From Spirochaetales bacterium (GTDB lineage: Bacteria; Spirochaetota; Spirochaetia; SPDA01), in NCBI GenBank assembly GCA_004525155.1, contig SPDA01000067.1, positions 1-8,217 of the forward strand: a DNA stretch of 8,217 nucleotides. Direction: 5' to 3'. The translations under genes and the position numbers were made by a program. Below, in pieces: positions 1 to 5,906 of the stretch. The number at the start of each line of letters is the position of its first letter. Position 1 is the stretch's first letter. The notes below the pieces were generated by a model. That model was not told where the DNA came from. It searched no databases and saw only the letters and a program-made list of their open reading frames with translations.

Positions 1-779
1 CCGTAACCCGCAAATTCCGCGTAAATCCGGGCGCCGCGTTTCTTCGCATGTTCATAATCTTCCAATATAAGAATGCCCGCGCCTTCGCCCATCACAAATC
101 CGTCCCTGTCCTTGTCAAAGGGGCGGCTGGCTTTCTGCGGGTTGTCGTTGAACCTGGTACTCAAAGCCTGAATTGCGCAGAAACCGCCGATGGCAAGCTC
201 CACTATGGCGGCTTCCGCTCCGCCGCTTATCATCACGTCGCAGATTCCTTTGCGGATCCAGTCTGCTGCGTTGCCGAGGGCGTCGGTTGCCGAGGCGCAG
301 GCCGTTACAACGGAATAGCAGGGCCCCTGGGCGTTGAAGGTTATGGCCACGTGGGCCGGTCCGATATTGCTTATCATCTTGGGAACGACCATGACGGGCA
401 CCCGTCCCTTTTCGAACAGGGAATGATAGGCGTCTTCGAGACTTTCAAGGCCCCCGATGCCGTTGCCGAGAATGACGCCGATGCGTTCGGGGTCAAGGGA
501 ATCGGCTTTGAAGTTTGCGTCGGTCATTGCTTCTATGCTTGCCGCCACGCAGAACTGGGCGTACCTGTCCATTTTCCGGAGCTCCCGCTTATCGATAATA
601 TTATCAGGGTTGAAGTCCTTCACTTCGCCTGCTACTTTCGACGGATACTTATCTATATTGACTCTCGTATTCGGGCCGATGCCTGACCTTCCTTCCTTCA
701 TCGACTGCCAGAAATCTTTGACATTGTTGCCGATGGGGGTAACCGCACCCATTCCTGTAATAACTACGCGCCTTTCCAT
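1..779 (-). CDS. fabF: 3-oxoacyl-[ACP] synthase II (KAS II), N-terminal part, cut by window edge
   Basis: The protein condenses malonyl-ACP with an acyl-ACP in the fatty-acid elongation cycle in the cytoplasm. I translated it by hand from the ATG at 779; it begins MERRVVITGMGAVTPIG and stays open to the window edge, giving about 260 of the usual ~410 residues. The thiolase-fold nucleophile motif TACASATDALGN puts the catalytic Cys at residue 161, matching FabF rather than FabB, which has a different motif here. A typical FDKDRDGFVMGEGAG stretch follows at 221-235. The two active-site histidines and the C-terminal Phe gate lie outside the window. The start is supported by AGGAGG at 785-790 with a 5-nt spacer. 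It is the third gene of the fabD-fabG-fabF operon, 9 nt after fabG, so probably translationally coupled. No acpP precedes it. The identification is very secure; only the missing C-terminus is unknown. Confidence 0.97.
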   Translation of the reverse strand, partial: MERRVVITGMGAVTPIGNNVKDFWQSMKEGRSGIGPNTRVNIDKYPSKVAGEVKDFNPDNIIDKRELRKMDRYAQFCVAASIEAMTDANFKADSLDPERIGVILGNGIGGLESLEDAYHSLFEKGRVPVMVVPKMISNIGPAHVAITFNAQGPCYSVVTACASATDALGNAADWIRKGICDVMISGGAEAAIVELAIGGFCAIQALSTRFNDNPQKASRPFDKDRDGFVMGEGAGILILEDYEHAKKRGARIYAEFAGY

Positions 780-788
780 GGAAACCTC

Positions 789-1532
789 CTACATTCCCAT
801 ACCGCCGGTAATGTGTACCACCTGGCCTGTAACATACGAAGCCAGATCCGAAGCGAGGAACAGAATGACCTTGGCGACTTCTTCCGCTTCTCCCAGCCTG
901 CCCAGAGGAATCTGGGTCATAAGCGCCTGTTTCTGGGCGTCGTTCAGCTTGTCCGTCATTGCCGTACGGATGAAACCAGGCGCCACTGCATTGACGCGTA
1001 TGGTCCTGGAACCGAGTTCCCTGGCCATGCTCTTGGTCAAGCCGATGAGGCCGGCCTTGGAAGAACTGTAGTTGGACTGGCCCGCATTTCCAATAACACC
1101 CACGATGGACGCAACATTGATGATGGAGCCGCTTTTCTGCTTGGCCATTTGGCGCGCCACGATCTTGGAAATGTAAAAAGCCGAGGACAGGTTTATCGAT
1201 ATTACATCGTTCCATTCCTTGCCGGTCATGCGGAAAAGCAGATTGTCCCTGGTTATCCCCGCGTTGTTGACCAGAATGTCTATTCCGCCGCTCTCCGTGA
1301 GGATTTCTTCCACTACGCCGGTAATATTTTCCTCGTCCGAGACGTTTCCCTGTTTGAATACGACCTTCGCGCCGGTTTTTTTGGCGAGGCTTTCGTATTC
1401 ATCCATGAATTCACTGGGATTTATATCGATAAAATAAACAGACGAACCTTCCGAAAGAAACCGCACGACAATTTCCTTGCCTATTCCCCTGGCGCCGCCT
1501 GTTATAAGGGCTTTTTTTCCTTCCAACATCAT
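789..1532 (-). CDS. fabG: 3-oxoacyl-[ACP] reductase
   Basis: This is an NADPH-dependent short-chain dehydrogenase that reduces 3-oxoacyl-ACP to 3-hydroxyacyl-ACP, the first reduction of each elongation cycle. It has 247 residues, close to the family's ~244-248. The cofactor-binding motif TGGARGIG is at 11-18, with the Arg typical of NADPH-preferring FabG, and NNAG is at 89-92. The catalytic tetrad is Asn114, Ser142, Tyr155 and Lys159 (Y-S-S-S-K). PGFIRTAMT at 185-193 is the usual segment before the mobile loop, and the C-terminus VTGQVVHITGGMGM is typical. The gene starts with two consecutive ATGs; AAGGAG at 1541-1546 lies 8 nt before the first, which I prefer. It lies 12 nt after fabD and 9 nt before fabF. 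Many SDR proteins look similar, but the operon and the motifs make FabG near certain. Confidence 0.97.
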   Translation of the reverse strand: MMLEGKKALITGGARGIGKEIVVRFLSEGSSVYFIDINPSEFMDEYESLAKKTGAKVVFKQGNVSDEENITGVVEEILTESGGIDILVNNAGITRDNLLFRMTGKEWNDVISINLSSAFYISKIVARQMAKQKSGSIINVASIVGVIGNAGQSNYSSSKAGLIGLTKSMARELGSRTIRVNAVAPGFIRTAMTDKLNDAQKQALMTQIPLGRLGEAEEVAKVILFLASDLASYVTGQVVHITGGMGM

Positions 1533-1544
1533 TCTATGTACTCC

Positions 1545-2471
1545 TTAAAGGTTTTTAATCTGCTCAAGAGTTCCCGCCGGGTGGCAGGGAACGGAATCGC
1601 TGATATTCTTCCATAATCCGGTCAACACTGTCCCGGGCCCCGCTTCCACACATCGGACATATCCATCCTTTACCAGGGTTTGTTCTTCCTCTACCCATAA
1701 AACAGTGGAAGTGATCTGCTTTATGCACAAATCCCGGGCTTCTTCTGCGGAAGTTATTTTTTTACCGGTTACATTGGAGTATACCGGTTTTTGCGGATCG
1801 TGAAAACCTGTTTTATGGAGCACCCCGGAGAATTCGATCCGGGCCTGTTCAAGCAGGGGGCTGTGGAACGGCGCGGACACCTTGAGTCTTATATAACGTT
1901 TCGCGCCCGCTTTTTTAAGGACTTCCTCGCCCTGCTGCAGGGCGTGCGATGTACCCGATACGACTATCTGCACGGGACTGTTGTAGTTTGCCGGGTACAG
2001 GCCGGAAATACCGGCGTCGCCCAGGGCTTTTACGAGAGCCTCGTAGGTAAGCCCGATTACCGCCGCCATGCCCGGAGGCCCGTCGCCGCTGTCGAGGGAT
2101 TTAGCCACCTTTTCCATTATATCGCCCCTTGCCTTGACCAGGGGAAACACGTCGTTTATGCCGAGGCAGCCGGCTTCCACGAGGGCGCTGTATTCTCCCA
2201 GACTGAAGCCTGCAGCCCCGTCGGATTCCAGCCCTTTTTCTTTGAGCATGCGCGCGCAGGAAAGGTTCATGAGGGTTATGGCGATCTGGGTTTTGTCCGT
2301 CGCTTTCAGTTCTTCCTCGGTCCCTTCAAAGAGAAGTTTTTTCATGTCCACATTGATGCTTCCCGACGCGGAATCGAAAAGCGCCTTGACTCCGGCGCTT
2401 GCCTCCCAGAGATCTTTTCCCATGCCGGGGTATTGGGCGCCCTGTCCGGGGAAAAGAAAGCAGGTTTTCAT
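1545..2471 (-). CDS. fabD: malonyl-CoA:ACP transacylase
   Basis: The enzyme moves the malonyl group from CoA to acyl carrier protein, supplying extender units for FabF. The start chosen is the ATG at 2471, giving 308 residues (FabD is usually ~308-310) beginning MKTCFLFPGQGAQYPGMG. AAGGAG at 2478-2483 with a 6-nt spacer supports it. The frame stays open to an ATG at 2513, but that codon lies inside the predicted promoter. Visible motifs are FPGQGAQ at 7-13, the nucleophile elbow GFSLGEYSA with Ser90, Arg115 for the malonyl carboxylate, PFHSPLL with His203, KQITSTVLW with Gln252 and the C-terminal GPGTVLTGL. The residue before the catalytic Ser is Phe, whereas the best-known enzymes have His (GHSLG). 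It is the first gene of the fab operon; its stop codon overlaps the fabG Shine-Dalgarno. Confidence 0.96.
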   Translation of the reverse strand: MKTCFLFPGQGAQYPGMGKDLWEASAGVKALFDSASGSINVDMKKLLFEGTEEELKATDKTQIAITLMNLSCARMLKEKGLESDGAAGFSLGEYSALVEAGCLGINDVFPLVKARGDIMEKVAKSLDSGDGPPGMAAVIGLTYEALVKALGDAGISGLYPANYNSPVQIVVSGTSHALQQGEEVLKKAGAKRYIRLKVSAPFHSPLLEQARIEFSGVLHKTGFHDPQKPVYSNVTGKKITSAEEARDLCIKQITSTVLWVEEEQTLVKDGYVRCVEAGPGTVLTGLWKNISDSVPCHPAGTLEQIKNL

Positions 2472-2477
2472 CGCTGG

Positions 2478-2483
2478 CTCCTT
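2478..2483 (-). promoter_or_regulatory. Ribosome binding site deciding the fabD start
   Basis: AAGGAG on the minus strand lies 6 nt before the ATG at 2471. It selects that codon over the in-frame ATG at 2513, which has no comparable site and lies upstream of the expected transcription start. Confidence 0.85.
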
Positions 2484-2503
2484 CACTCTCGATATATGGC
2501 GGG

Positions 2504-2532
2504 AAAGTATCATACCGAATGGAGAGTGTCAA
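2504..2532 (-). promoter_or_regulatory. Sigma70-type promoter of the fabDGF operon
   Basis: Reading the minus strand, TTGACA (2527-2532) is followed by a 17-nt spacer and TACTTT (2504-2509). The -35 box is perfect and the -10 matches the consensus at four of six positions. Transcription would begin near 2497, leaving a leader of about 26 nt that contains the fabD ribosome binding site. The assignment rests on match and spacing only. Confidence 0.7.
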
Positions 2533-2555
2533 GGTTTGGGGTCTTCGGCGTAAAC

Positions 2556-2584
2556 TTGACGCAAATTTAAGATATGTGTATATT
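2556..2584 (+). promoter_or_regulatory. Sigma70-type promoter of the transglycosylase-rdgB operon
   Basis: TTGACG (2556-2561), a 17-nt spacer and TATATT (2579-2584) give five of six matches at each box with ideal spacing. The start of transcription would be near 2591, and AGGAGG at 2620-2625 lies in the resulting leader of about 40 nt. It faces away from the fab promoter; 23 bp separate the two -35 boxes. Confidence 0.75.
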
Positions 2585-2619
2585 CACCCACTGATTACCA
2601 CAATATTAACAAAACGCCC

Positions 2620-2625
2620 AGGAGG
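2620..2625 (+). promoter_or_regulatory. Strong Shine-Dalgarno without a canonical start codon behind it
   Basis: AGGAGG lies in the leader of the transglycosylase mRNA. The next 5-9 nt contain no ATG, GTG or TTG in any frame. The in-frame codon at the best distance (6 nt) is ATC at 2632. The first canonical in-frame start, TTG at 2647, is 21 nt away. The CTG at 2626 directly abuts the site and is too close. Confidence 0.65.
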
Positions 2626-2631
2626 CTGATC

Positions 2632-3294
2632 ATCAGACGTATCATATTGCTTTGCTTTATTCCGCTCCTCATTACCTGCACCCAGACGCCGGACATCTCG
2701 GAAGATGCAAAGATGGGAATAACCCCCGCGGATACTTTTTCCGAAAACGGGGTGCAGCATATCGCGGTCCACGTAAGCGAAATGGAAGACATAGGCCTTG
2801 CCCTGTACAGGAATCAATTGACCAGGCAGGTGGTACAGCGGTTTTACGCTCAGCTTACGGGTAATAAAAAAATATCCGATGTCATTCTCCTGTACGCGGA
2901 CCAGTATCAGGTCCCTGTAAGCCTGGCCTTCTCCCTCGCCTGGGCAGAGAGCAGGTATTATCCTCTGGCGGTGAACAGAAATTATTCTTCCGTGGACAGG
3001 GGGCTTTTCCAGCTCAATTCACTGTCTTTCCCGCAGCTTGGGGAACAGGATTTTTTCAATCCTTCCATCAACGCGAAAAACGGACTCCGCTACCTCCAGT
3101 TCTGCCTCAAGACCGGCGGGAATCATGTTGTTGCCCTGGCCATGTATAACGCCGGTTCCAACAGGGTGGAAGCGGGCGGCACCCCGAGAGGAACGCTCGA
3201 TTACATTGCCCAGGTTCTCGATTACAGGGACATCGTCGATCATGACTTCTCGGTCTTTATCTCGGAACATAACGTGGGCCTTATCAGGATATAA
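2632..3294 (+). CDS. Exported lytic transglycosylase (SLT family), probable lipoprotein
   Basis: This is a predicted murein lytic transglycosylase that would cleave MurNAc-GlcNAc bonds in the periplasm. Numbered from the TTG at 2647 (215 residues), the SLT domain covers about 78-195. The catalytic Glu101 lies in AWAESRYYP, followed by GLFQLNS at 119-125, NPSINAKNGLRYL at 138-150 and AMYNAGSNRV at 165-174, all SLT landmarks in the right order. The N-terminus is hydrophobic and ends in LLITC, a relaxed lipobox with Cys11 as the likely lipidated residue. Starting at TTG would remove the positively charged segment usual in signal peptides. Reading from the ATC at 2632, 6 nt after AGGAGG, adds five residues including two arginines, so I annotate that start (220 residues) as the better fit, though unusual. 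The stop is directly followed by rdgB. The enzyme class is secure; the start and lipidation are inferences. Confidence 0.87.
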   Translation: MRRIILLCFIPLLITCTQTPDISEDAKMGITPADTFSENGVQHIAVHVSEMEDIGLALYRNQLTRQVVQRFYAQLTGNKKISDVILLYADQYQVPVSLAFSLAWAESRYYPLAVNRNYSSVDRGLFQLNSLSFPQLGEQDFFNPSINAKNGLRYLQFCLKTGGNHVVALAMYNAGSNRVEAGGTPRGTLDYIAQVLDYRDIVDHDFSVFISEHNVGLIRI

Positions 3295-3297
3295 GTG

Positions 3298-3891
3298 ATG
3301 GAACTTATCTTCGCCTCCGGAAGCAGGCACAAGCTCAAGGAATTGGAGAAAATTCTCAAACCTCATACGCTTCGTCTGCCGGTGGACCTGCGTGTTCCAT
3401 TCTCCTTCGAGGAAGGAGACGCCAGTTTTCTCGACAACGCCCTCGGCAAGGCAAAGGCCCTGTACGCGTCGGTCAAGAGCCCGGTCATTGCTGATGATTC
3501 GGGGATCTGTGTTCCTTCACTTGGATTTATGCCGGGTGTAGTCAGCGCCAGGTACGGGTCCGCGGCCGGGGAGGAGCCCCTGTCCGACAGGGATAAAATC
3601 GGACTGCTCCTTCACAACCTCGAGCCTTTCGAAGACCGTTCGGCCTTTTTTGTCTGTTCCATGGCCCTCGTTCTGGACAGCAACCGGTTTTACATTGTGC
3701 AGGAAACCGTTCACGGCAGCATCGCGTTTAAACCGGCCGGATCCGGCGGTTTCGGTTACGATCCGGTCTTCCTGGTGGAAGATACCGGAAGGACCATGGC
3801 GGAACTGACGGAGACTGAAAAAAACCTTGTTTCCCATAGAGCAAGGGCGGGTATCGTCATGAAGCGGCTCCTCGATCAGCCGATCAAATAA
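3298..3891 (+). CDS. rdgB: XTP/dITP pyrophosphatase (HAM1/RdgB family)
   Basis: The enzyme hydrolyses dITP, ITP and XTP to monophosphates and pyrophosphate, keeping deaminated purines out of DNA and RNA. Family marks, numbered from the GTG at 3295, are SFLDNALGKAKA at 44-55, ADDSGICV at 66-73 with metal and catalytic acids Asp67-Asp68, PGVVSARYG at 80-88, GSGGFGYDPVF at 149-159 and SHRARA at 180-185. At 197-198 residues it has the usual length. The N-terminal motif is SGSRHKLKE, with Ser at position 10 where RdgB/ITPA proteins normally have Asn (T/S-x-N-x-x-K). Translation may begin at GTG 3295, which abuts the transglycosylase stop, or at ATG 3298; AGGA at 3286-3289 is 5 or 8 nt away. The two genes are one transcription unit. 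Its stop abuts the stop of the convergent M23 gene. Confidence 0.95.
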   Translation: MELIFASGSRHKLKELEKILKPHTLRLPVDLRVPFSFEEGDASFLDNALGKAKALYASVKSPVIADDSGICVPSLGFMPGVVSARYGSAAGEEPLSDRDKIGLLLHNLEPFEDRSAFFVCSMALVLDSNRFYIVQETVHGSIAFKPAGSGGFGYDPVFLVEDTGRTMAELTETEKNLVSHRARAGIVMKRLLDQPIK

Positions 3892-5073
3892 TCACCGCAC
3901 GGAAAAAGCCTGGCTTTTTATGAGACTGCCGTCAATGTAAACGTCCGCTTTCCATTCGCCGGCGGGGTTCACGATCTCCCTCAAATACTGGGCCGCGTAA
4001 CAGTAGCGCCAGGTGCTCCCCGTTTTCCACTGGTAGACAAGGGGGCTTCCGTTTCCATCTTTGGACAGCACGACTTTTACATTATATACATCCGGCTTCA
4101 GGATCGGAATAAATACGTTGATGGTATCTTCCCCGGAAAACGTGCCGGTAATGTCCCGCGGCATGTCGTCTTGTATGCTCCTGCAGAGAACAAGACTTTC
4201 GTATCCCACAGGCAGTTTTGCCTCTCTTCTGCCGTCTTCAGGCTGGAAATACTCCCGGGATTCGACGGGGACCTCCCCGTCACTCAAACTTGTACGGAAC
4301 ATAACGGGCAGACTTTCATTCTGCCTGCCGGAAAGAGGGCGGGATACCTGTACATGCAGGTGCGGATTGCTCGAATAACCGGTGTTGCCGGAATAACCTA
4401 TTACATCCCCTGCCTTTACCTGCTGACCTGCCGTAACCGCCAGGCCCCCGGCTTTGAGGTGCTGGTATTCCGCCACGGTTCCGTCTGCGTGCTGAACCAT
4501 GATGAAATTCGATTTATTTTTAAACTCCTCGGCATACCCGCCTTCCGTGAAGCCGTCCACGGTCTTTATGACGTACCCGTCCCGCATGGCGGTGACGGCT
4601 GTTCCCTCGGGCATGTCCCAGTCCAGGGCATAGGCGATCTCCCCGAAGTGGGTGGCCTTGCCGTTGAAGCCCTGCCCCACCCGGTAGGATTCACCGGTCC
4701 TGAAGGGAAGGCGCAGGGGCTCCGGGGGCGGTCCGGCTTTAATGGAGCCGAAAGTCCAGTAAAAATAAACCTCATAATTCCAGTCCTTGGAGGGGTCCAC
4801 GGCTTCGAGAACTGCCGTGAGAACCGGGACGGTCCCGGTTAGGGTCGCGGTAAAGGGAAAGGCTTTGTCGGATTTCATGTTGGCGAGGGTTCCTTCGAGG
4901 GTTACCGTGGTAACAACCCCCGCGTAGGGACTCTGATTTTTAAGGTATACAAAGACAGCGGTCCCGCGGGTATCGTACCCTAGGCAGACCGTATCTTCGG
5001 AGCAGTAATAGACCGGTTCCGCGAAAATACATGCGGCCGCAGACAACAACAGCAGTACAAAAATCTTACGCAT
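3892..5073 (-). CDS. Exported M23 (LytM-type) metallopeptidase
   Basis: This is a predicted zinc endopeptidase acting on peptidoglycan cross-links or stem peptides outside the cytoplasm. From the ATG at 5073 it has 393 residues. A signal peptide MRKIFVLLLLSAAACIFA is followed by a mature N-terminus EPVYY; Cys15 in AAAC could also be a weak lipobox. Residues ~20-125 form a beta-rich domain of unknown role. The M23 domain spans ~130-245: His142 and Asp151 (HFGEIAYALDWDMPEGT) as likely zinc ligands, His205 in AEYQHL, and PHLHVQV with His238 and His240. About 145 further residues follow, again beta-rich and unrecognised. The long spacing between the first His and the Asp differs from the classical HxxxD. 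The frame is open upstream to an ATG at 5160, but only the 5073 start exposes a signal peptide at the N-terminus. No Shine-Dalgarno is visible. Confidence 0.9.
   Translation of the reverse strand: MRKIFVLLLLSAAACIFAEPVYYCSEDTVCLGYDTRGTAVFVYLKNQSPYAGVVTTVTLEGTLANMKSDKAFPFTATLTGTVPVLTAVLEAVDPSKDWNYEVYFYWTFGSIKAGPPPEPLRLPFRTGESYRVGQGFNGKATHFGEIAYALDWDMPEGTAVTAMRDGYVIKTVDGFTEGGYAEEFKNKSNFIMVQHADGTVAEYQHLKAGGLAVTAGQQVKAGDVIGYSGNTGYSSNPHLHVQVSRPLSGRQNESLPVMFRTSLSDGEVPVESREYFQPEDGRREAKLPVGYESLVLCRSIQDDMPRDITGTFSGEDTINVFIPILKPDVYNVKVVLSKDGNGSPLVYQWKTGSTWRYCYAAQYLREIVNPAGEWKADVYIDGSLIKSQAFSVR
3903..3919. terminator. Possible weak bidirectional terminator inside the M23 gene end
   Basis: AAAAAGC, loop CTG, GCTTTTT forms a symmetric 7-bp hairpin with an A-run on one arm and a T-run on the other, so it could act in either direction. 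It lies just beyond the rdgB stop and within the last codons of the M23 gene. Only two G-C pairs support the stem, so it may be weak or fortuitous. Confidence 0.3.
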
Positions 5074-5082
5074 GGCGGGAAT

Positions 5083-5111
5083 ATTATATACCCGGGTCGG
5101 ATTTTTGTGTA
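5083..5111 (-). promoter_or_regulatory. Promoter of the M23 peptidase gene, placing the start codon at the mRNA 5' end
   Basis: On the minus strand, TACACA (5106-5111), a 17-nt spacer and a perfect TATAAT (5083-5088). Transcription would start near 5076, only about three bases before the ATG at 5073. The bases between the -10 and the ATG are ATTCCCGCC-like with no purine-rich ribosome binding site, consistent with a nearly leaderless mRNA. Confidence 0.55.
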
Positions 5112-5127
5112 GACTTTGGGGAGATTG

Positions 5128-5135
5128 AAAGGAGG
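5128..5135 (+). promoter_or_regulatory. Ribosome binding site of the E1-like gene
   Basis: AAAGGAGG is followed by a 5-nt spacer and the ATG at 5141. It fixes the start and matches the site in front of the ACT gene at 7278-7285 in sequence and spacing. Confidence 0.85.
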
Positions 5136-5140
5136 CGGAA

Positions 5141-5887
5141 ATGCTGACAGACCGGGACAAAGTACGTTACACGCGGCAGATTCTCCTGCCCGAAATCGGG
5201 GGAAAAGGGCAGGAACGCCTTAAAGGTTCCACCGTATTTATAGCCGGCGCCGGCGGACTTGGCAGCCCGGTGTCCGTATACCTGGCCTGCGCCGGTGTCG
5301 GGCATCTGGTCATCTGCGATGACGGCAGGGTGGAATTGTCCAACCTGAACAGGCAGTTTCTGCATGCCGACAGCCGGCAGGACATGCTTAAGACCGAATC
5401 CGCCGCAGAAATATTGGCGGCCCTGAATCCCGACGTAAGCCTTACCCTTATAAGCCGGCGCCTGACAGAGGAAAACGCCGGAGAACTTGTCGGAGGCGCG
5501 GATATTATCGTAGACTGCCTCGATAATTTTGAAACACGTTATGTGGTGAACCGTTACGCGGTAAAAAACAGCCTTCCCTTCATTCACGCGGGTATTTACG
5601 GAATGTCGGGACAGCTCAGCTTCTTTCAGCCGCCGGAAACCGCCTGCCTTGCCTGTATTTTCCCGGAAGCGCCGCCGCCGGAGATTTTTCCCGTGCTGGG
5701 CGCGCCGGTGGGCGTTATCGGGTCGCTGGAAGCGCTGGAGGCGGTCAAGTACCTGACCGGCTGCGGAACAGTGCTGAAAAACCGCCTCCTCATTTTTAAC
5801 GGCGAGGAGGCGCGGTTTGACGAAGTGACCATAAGCCGGGACCCGGCCTGCCCTGTGTGCGGCGGTCTTACACGCGGGACGGCGTAA
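5141..5887 (+). CDS. ThiF/MoeB/HesA-family E1-like adenylyltransferase
   Basis: This family adenylates the C-terminal Gly-Gly of a ubiquitin-like sulfur carrier (ThiS, MoaD or similar) with ATP for sulfur transfer in thiamine, molybdopterin or related synthesis. The 248 residues begin LTDRDKVRYTRQILLPEIG, typical of MoeB/ThiF. The nucleotide loop GAGGLGSP is at 36-43, followed by acidic residues at 60-61, SNLNRQFLH at 67-75, Lys84 and DCLDNFETRY at 125-134. Two zinc-ligand pairs are present: Cys169/Cys172 and Cys237/Cys240. There is no C-terminal rhodanese domain. The short stretch after the first zinc pair, PPPEIFPVLGAPVGVIG, lacks the conserved cysteine and some residues usually found there (SCxEAGVLG in MoeB). 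No sulfur-carrier gene is in the window, so the pathway cannot be named. It is divergent from the M23 gene and 87 nt before the CoA ligase gene, which has its own promoter. Confidence 0.92.
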   Translation: MLTDRDKVRYTRQILLPEIGGKGQERLKGSTVFIAGAGGLGSPVSVYLACAGVGHLVICDDGRVELSNLNRQFLHADSRQDMLKTESAAEILAALNPDVSLTLISRRLTEENAGELVGGADIIVDCLDNFETRYVVNRYAVKNSLPFIHAGIYGMSGQLSFFQPPETACLACIFPEAPPPEIFPVLGAPVGVIGSLEALEAVKYLTGCGTVLKNRLLIFNGEEARFDEVTISRDPACPVCGGLTRGTA

Positions 5888-5906
5888 AAGTTTTTATCGA
5901 ATCCGC

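Noticed and set aside
813..1616. Open frame on the plus strand antisense to fabG
   Set aside because: It lies opposite a gene with complete catalytic motifs, and the predicted protein has no recognisable features.
2472..2513. N-terminal extension of FabD to an ATG at 2513
   Set aside because: It adds 14 residues ahead of a family-typical N-terminus, has no ribosome binding site, and the codon lies upstream of the predicted transcription start, within the promoter.
1791..2570. Open frame on the plus strand antisense to fabD
   Set aside because: It is the shadow of a secure gene and reads through the divergent promoter region.
4171..4842. Open frame on the plus strand antisense to the M23 peptidase gene
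   Set aside because: It is opposite the catalytic-domain coding sequence, with no family resemblance and no start signals.
5082..5090. Plus-strand promoter for the E1-like gene using the same AT-rich box as the M23 promoter
   Set aside because: TATTAT or TATATA could act as a -10, but no acceptable -35 lies 16-18 nt upstream, so I did not annotate it.
5090..5097. ACCCGGGT palindrome between the M23 and E1-like genes
   Set aside because: Eight base pairs are too short to claim an operator. It falls in the spacer of the M23 promoter and may be chance.
5074..5160. N-terminal extension of the M23 peptidase to an ATG at 5160
   Set aside because: It would bury the signal peptide behind 29 non-hydrophobic residues and overlap the start of the divergent E1-like gene.
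5838..5905. Terminator after the E1-like gene
   Set aside because: A T-run follows the stop codon, but the preceding GC-rich bases form only a short stem with an internal loop.
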